Assembly: GCA_946543025.1 (NCBI GenBank)
Contig: CAMNLN010000001.1
Location: 1 to 35,336, forward strand
Reading direction: 5' to 3'
From: an uncultured Verrucomicrobiota bacterium
GTDB taxonomy: Bacteria; Verrucomicrobiota; Kiritimatiellia; RFP12; UBA1067
DNA: 35,336 bases
In this document: piece by piece, positions 32,911-35,336 of the stretch
Layout of the letters: every line of letters begins with the position of its first letter
Position numbering within the stretch: position 1 is the stretch's first letter
Position numbers and translations under genes: made by a program
The notes under the pieces: generated by a model
Seen by the model: only the letters and a program-made list of their open reading frames with translations
Databases searched by the model: none
What the model was told of the DNA's origin: nothing

Positions 32911-35052
32911 TCAGTAGACGAACAGCATCTCGCGGTATTTCGGCAGAGGCCAGCGAGAGTCGTCCACTAGGTATTCGAGCGCGTCCACGGTCCGGCGAAG
33001 GTCGCCCATCGCCGCGATCAGCTCCTTCGTGCCGCCCTTGCCGAGCGCCTTGTCGAGCCGCTCGCACTTGACGTGCAGGTCGTCGAGCCCCGCGCCGAGC
33101 TTGAGGGAAAGCGCCTTGAGGCCCGTCACGCCAACCTTGAGTCCGTCCTTCTTCGCGATGGAGATGGCCGTCGCCAGCTTCGAGAACTCGTCCGCCACCA
33201 CGGGCCGGATCATCGAGCGCGCGATCTCGAGAGCCACGCCGCCCTCGATTCGTACGCGCCGCTCGTAGTCCTCGAGCGCGATCTCGTAGCGGCTGTCCAT
33301 CTCGTTCTTCGTGAGGACGCCGTACTTCTCGAAGAGCGCCTGGTTCGCGGGGTTCTTCAAAGTGGCGATCGCAGATACCGTGTCCGGCAGGTTCGGCAGT
33401 CCGCGCGCGGCGGCCTCCTTCTGCCACGCGGACGAGTAGCCGTCGCCTGCGAAGAGCACGCGCTTGTGGGCGCGGATGAGCCGTTGCAGAAGCTTCTGCA
33501 GGTTGGCGTTGAAGTCACCGGGCATCGCGTCCAGCTTGTCGGAGAGCGCGTCGAGCGACTCGGCGACGATCGTGTTGAGCACCATCTGGTTCTGGGCGCA
33601 GTTCTGGGAGGAACCCGGCGCGCGAAACTCGAACTTGTTGCCGGTGAACGCGAACGGGGAGGTGCGGTTGCGGTCGGTCGTGTCGCGCGGCAGCGGCGGC
33701 AGCGTGTCCACGCCGATCTTCAGCTTCGTGCGGCCGCGCGAGGCCCAGGAGGTCCCCGCCTCGATGGCTTTCATCACGGCGTTCAGCTCGTCGCCGAGGA
33801 AGATGGAGAGGATGGCGGGCGGCGCCTCGTTCGCGCCGAGGCGATGGTCGTTGCCGGCGCCGGCGGCGGACGCGCGCAGGAGGTCGGCGTGCAGGTCGAT
33901 CGCGCGGATGACGGCCAGCAGCACCGTGAGGAAGATCGCGTTCTCCTTCGGGTTCGTGCCCGGCTCCAGCAGGTTGCGCCCGCCGTAGGCGATGGACCAG
34001 TTGCAGTGCTTGCCGCTGCCGTTGACGCCGGCGAACGGCTTCTCGTGCAGCAGGCACTCCATGCCGTTGCGCTCCGCCGTGCGGCGCAGGACCTCCATGA
34101 TGAGCATGTTGTGGTCCACGGCGAGGTTGAGTTCCTCGAAGATCGGCGCGAGCTCGAACTGCGCGGGCGCGACCTCGTTGTGGCGCGTCTTCGCGGGAAT
34201 GCCGAGCTTCCACAGCTGCGTCTCCACCTCGGTCATGAACTTCAGGATGCGCGGACGGATCGCCCCGTAGTAATGGTCGTCCAGCTGCTGGTGCTTCGCC
34301 GGCGCCGCGCCGAACACGGTGCGGCCGGTCTGCAGCAGGTCGGGGCGTTGCAGGTAGAAGCCGCGGTCAATGAGGAAGTATTCCTGCTCCGCGCCGAGCG
34401 TCACGGAGACGTGCTCGTCCGGCTGGCCGAAGTGCGCCATCAGGCGCTTCAGGGCCTTCGTGAGGGCCTGGACGGAGCGCAGGAGAGGCGTCTTGGAGTC
34501 GAGCGCCTCGCCGGTGTAGGAGCAGAACGCCGTCGGGATGCAGAGCGTCGCGCCGTTCGCGTGCCGCTTGATGAAAGCCGGGCTCGTGGGATCCCACGCC
34601 GTGTAGCCGCGCGCCTCAAACGTCGAGCGCAGGCCGCCGGACGGGAAGGACGAGGCGTCCGCCTCGCCGCCGATGAGGTTCTTGCCGCTAAAGGCCTGGA
34701 TCGCGCGCGCGGGCCCGGTCGGCTCGATAAAGCTGTCGTGCTTCTCCGCCGTGCCGCCCGTGAGCGGCTGGAACCAGTGCGTGAAGTGCGTCGCCCCCTT
34801 CGAGAGCGCCCACTCCTTCATGGCGTGCGCCACGTCGGCGGCGATGGACGGGTCGAGCGGCTTGCCGTCGTTGACGGTGGCCAGCAGCTTGGTGGCGGCG
34901 GACTTCGGCAGGAAGGCGCGCATTTCCTTCTCGCCGAACACGTCCTCGCCGTATGTCGCGAGCGACGTGTCGGCCGGCAGGGTGGCCGGCGGCGCGTCGG
35001 GCGAGCGCTCGGCGATCGCGTTAAGGACGTGGATGCGGTTGTTCTTGCTCAT
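32911..35052 (-). CDS. glnN: Type III glutamine synthetase
   Basis: The protein has 713 residues, the 700-730 size of the GSIII family, against about 450 for GSI. It makes glutamine from glutamate, ammonia and ATP and is the main ammonium-assimilating enzyme in many Bacteroidetes and PVC bacteria. Family landmarks are THFTHWFQPLTGGTAEKHD, GGEADASSFPSGGLRSTFEARGYT, LGAEQEYFLID, RHNEVAPAQFELAP, the catalytic-loop region NGSGKHCNWS and GNDHRLGANEAPPAILS. I chose the ATG at 35052. A GTG two codons earlier is possible. No ribosome site is at the right distance, since AAGGAA lies about 19 nt away, while TATACT is 7 nt from the ATG, so the mRNA is probably leaderless. It is convergent with murCB with a 3-nt gap and appears to be a single-gene unit. 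Confidence 0.96.
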   Translation of the reverse strand: MSKNNRIHVLNAIAERSPDAPPATLPADTSLATYGEDVFGEKEMRAFLPKSAATKLLATVNDGKPLDPSIAADVAHAMKEWALSKGATHFTHWFQPLTGGTAEKHDSFIEPTGPARAIQAFSGKNLIGGEADASSFPSGGLRSTFEARGYTAWDPTSPAFIKRHANGATLCIPTAFCSYTGEALDSKTPLLRSVQALTKALKRLMAHFGQPDEHVSVTLGAEQEYFLIDRGFYLQRPDLLQTGRTVFGAAPAKHQQLDDHYYGAIRPRILKFMTEVETQLWKLGIPAKTRHNEVAPAQFELAPIFEELNLAVDHNMLIMEVLRRTAERNGMECLLHEKPFAGVNGSGKHCNWSIAYGGRNLLEPGTNPKENAIFLTVLLAVIRAIDLHADLLRASAAGAGNDHRLGANEAPPAILSIFLGDELNAVMKAIEAGTSWASRGRTKLKIGVDTLPPLPRDTTDRNRTSPFAFTGNKFEFRAPGSSQNCAQNQMVLNTIVAESLDALSDKLDAMPGDFNANLQKLLQRLIRAHKRVLFAGDGYSSAWQKEAAARGLPNLPDTVSAIATLKNPANQALFEKYGVLTKNEMDSRYEIALEDYERRVRIEGGVALEIARSMIRPVVADEFSKLATAISIAKKDGLKVGVTGLKALSLKLGAGLDDLHVKCERLDKALGKGGTKELIAAMGDLRRTVDALEYLVDDSRWPLPKYREMLFVY

Positions 35053-35059
35053 GCGCACT

Positions 35060-35068
35060 AGTATACCA
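35060..35068 (-). promoter_or_regulatory. Extended -10 promoter of glnN, leaderless arrangement
   Basis: TGG-TATACT on the minus strand; its last base is 7 nt before the ATG at 35052. No convincing -35 is visible. The stretch TATACTAGTGCGCATG closely resembles TATACTTGCGCCATG at the CPBP gene. Confidence 0.55.
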
Positions 35069-35153
35069 TATTTCCTTGCCGTCGCCTTCCCCTCGCATCC
35101 TCCCCAGGAAAGGGCATGCCGCTTTTAACCGATTTCCTTCCTCCCCGCCCATC

Positions 35154-35182
35154 TTGCGCCTGTCGGCGCGATGGGGTATAAT
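35154..35182 (+). promoter_or_regulatory. Strong plus-strand promoter at the right edge
   Basis: TTGCGC, 17-nt spacer, perfect TATAAT. The expected start is near 35189. It drives rightward transcription out of the window, divergent from glnN. Between it and the glnN promoter (35069-35153) I see nothing else. Confidence 0.65.
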
Positions 35183-35188
35183 TCCGCC

Positions 35189-35336
35189 GTTCCTTCGCAA
35201 GGGGAACATGGTTCCTTGACATACCGGCGGGCACCCAGCCGCCGGACCGGTCGCCACATCGGTAGGGTCACGCTGGCGCGATGGCCGCCCTCCGACGGAG
35301 AGCGACAGAACACTGCCGCGCGCACGGGTGTGCGCC
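35189..35336 (+). ncRNA. Hairpin-rich leader or non-coding RNA, partial
   Basis: The 148 bases after the TATAAT promoter hold no long reading frame but many inverted repeats. GTTCC (35189-35193), GGAAC (35203-35207) and GTTCC (35211-35215) let the middle element pair with either neighbour. CCGGCGG (35224-35230) pairs with CCGCCGG (35239-35245). CTCCG (35290-35294) faces CGGAG (35296-35300). GCGCAC (35320-35325) pairs with GTGCGC (35330-35335) around GGGT. A three-codon frame ATG-GTT-CCT-TGA at 35208 follows AAGGGG. It may be a regulatory leader or a structural RNA whose 3' part is outside the window. I could not match it to a named family. Confidence 0.35.

Noticed and set aside
35021..35325. 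Small minus-strand frames upstream of glnN (35021-35257 and 35125-35325)
   Set aside because: No ribosome site, no domain, and they cross the glnN promoter and the opposite-strand TATAAT promoter.
35189..35336. RNase P RNA (rnpB) at the right edge
   Set aside because: AGGGT, GACGGAGAGCGACAGAACAC and a following hairpin resemble parts of bacterial RNase P RNA, but the nearly universal GAGGAAAGUCCGG block is missing upstream. Without the 3' half the call cannot be supported.
35286..35336. Glycine riboswitch aptamer
   Set aside because: GGAGAGC followed by a stem was suggestive, but the GCCGAAGG core would lie beyond the window edge and the spacing before the stem is too long.
1..35336. Phage defence island, toxin-antitoxin, CRISPR or mobile element
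   Set aside because: I looked for nucleases, paired small genes, direct-repeat arrays, integrases and transposases on both strands and found none.

Overview
The window is a GC-rich, gene-dense stretch of a bacterial chromosome with almost no non-coding DNA. I recognise 23 protein genes, one of them cut by the left edge. No tRNA, rRNA, CRISPR array, integrase or insertion sequence is visible. The content suggests a Gram-negative carbohydrate degrader. There is an LpxC-type gene for lipid A, a LolA-like periplasmic protein, a type III glutamine synthetase, secreted enzymes with LamG and other accessory modules, and Sec and Tat signal peptides. My best guess is the PVC superphylum, near gut-type Kiritimatiellota, Lentisphaerota or Verrucomicrobiota. 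This is inferred from gene content and was not tested by any search.

Layout. (1) 1-6678, minus strand: a 1560-residue secreted SGNH/GDSL esterase with four divergent copies of an unrecognised ~210-230 residue module, then an FHS-type MFS sugar transporter and a Tat-exported metallophosphoesterase. (2) 6865-7287, plus: a small secreted protein with three identically spaced Cys/His motifs. (3) 12533-7322, minus: a four-gene unit of glycerophosphodiesterase, GH2 beta-mannosidase-like enzyme, RdgB/HAM1 nucleotide-house-cleaning enzyme and Tat-exported FAD oxidoreductase. (4) 13918-12572, minus: an M20 dipeptidase that looks leaderless. (5) 17999-14058, minus: a second glycerophosphodiesterase fused to three LamG modules. 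(6) 18132-18929, plus: a ThiS-ThiF sulfur-carrier pair. (7) 28899-18926, minus: a probable nine-gene unit of GH88-DUF4861 fusion, TPR protein, LolA-like protein, two CNNM/DUF21 membrane proteins, AsmA-like protein, divergent MurC-type ligase, thioredoxin-fold protein without its cysteines, and LpxC-type deacetylase. (8) 29000-32907, plus: CPBP membrane protease, then yebC, a VOC-fold protein and a compact MurC-MurB fusion. (9) 35052-32911, minus: type III glutamine synthetase. (10) The right edge holds a plus-strand promoter followed by hairpin-rich sequence that leaves the window.

How it fits together. Regions 1, 3 and 5 look like a secreted toolkit that releases sugars, acyl or acetyl groups and glycerophosphoryl head groups, with an MFS importer. 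Region 7 is mostly envelope biogenesis and maintenance, and region 8 adds the first peptidoglycan-precursor steps. Genes are tightly packed: ATGA or GTGA overlaps occur at 758-761, 9313-9316, 20697-20700, 23896-23899 and 30919-30922, one junction reads TAAATG, and one convergent pair shares a single CTAG for both stops. Several promoters share a TTGCCA/TTGCGC-like -35 with TATACT-like -10, and three genes (M20, CPBP, glnN) have the -10 only 6-7 nt before the ATG, which predicts leaderless mRNAs.

The points most worth follow-up are the four-module esterase, the MurC-like/Trx-like/LpxC-like trio with altered active-site motifs, the compact MurC-MurB fusion that carries short nucleotide repeats inside its reading frame, the triple C-x9-C-x10-C-x2-H secreted protein, and the hairpin-rich leader at the right edge.
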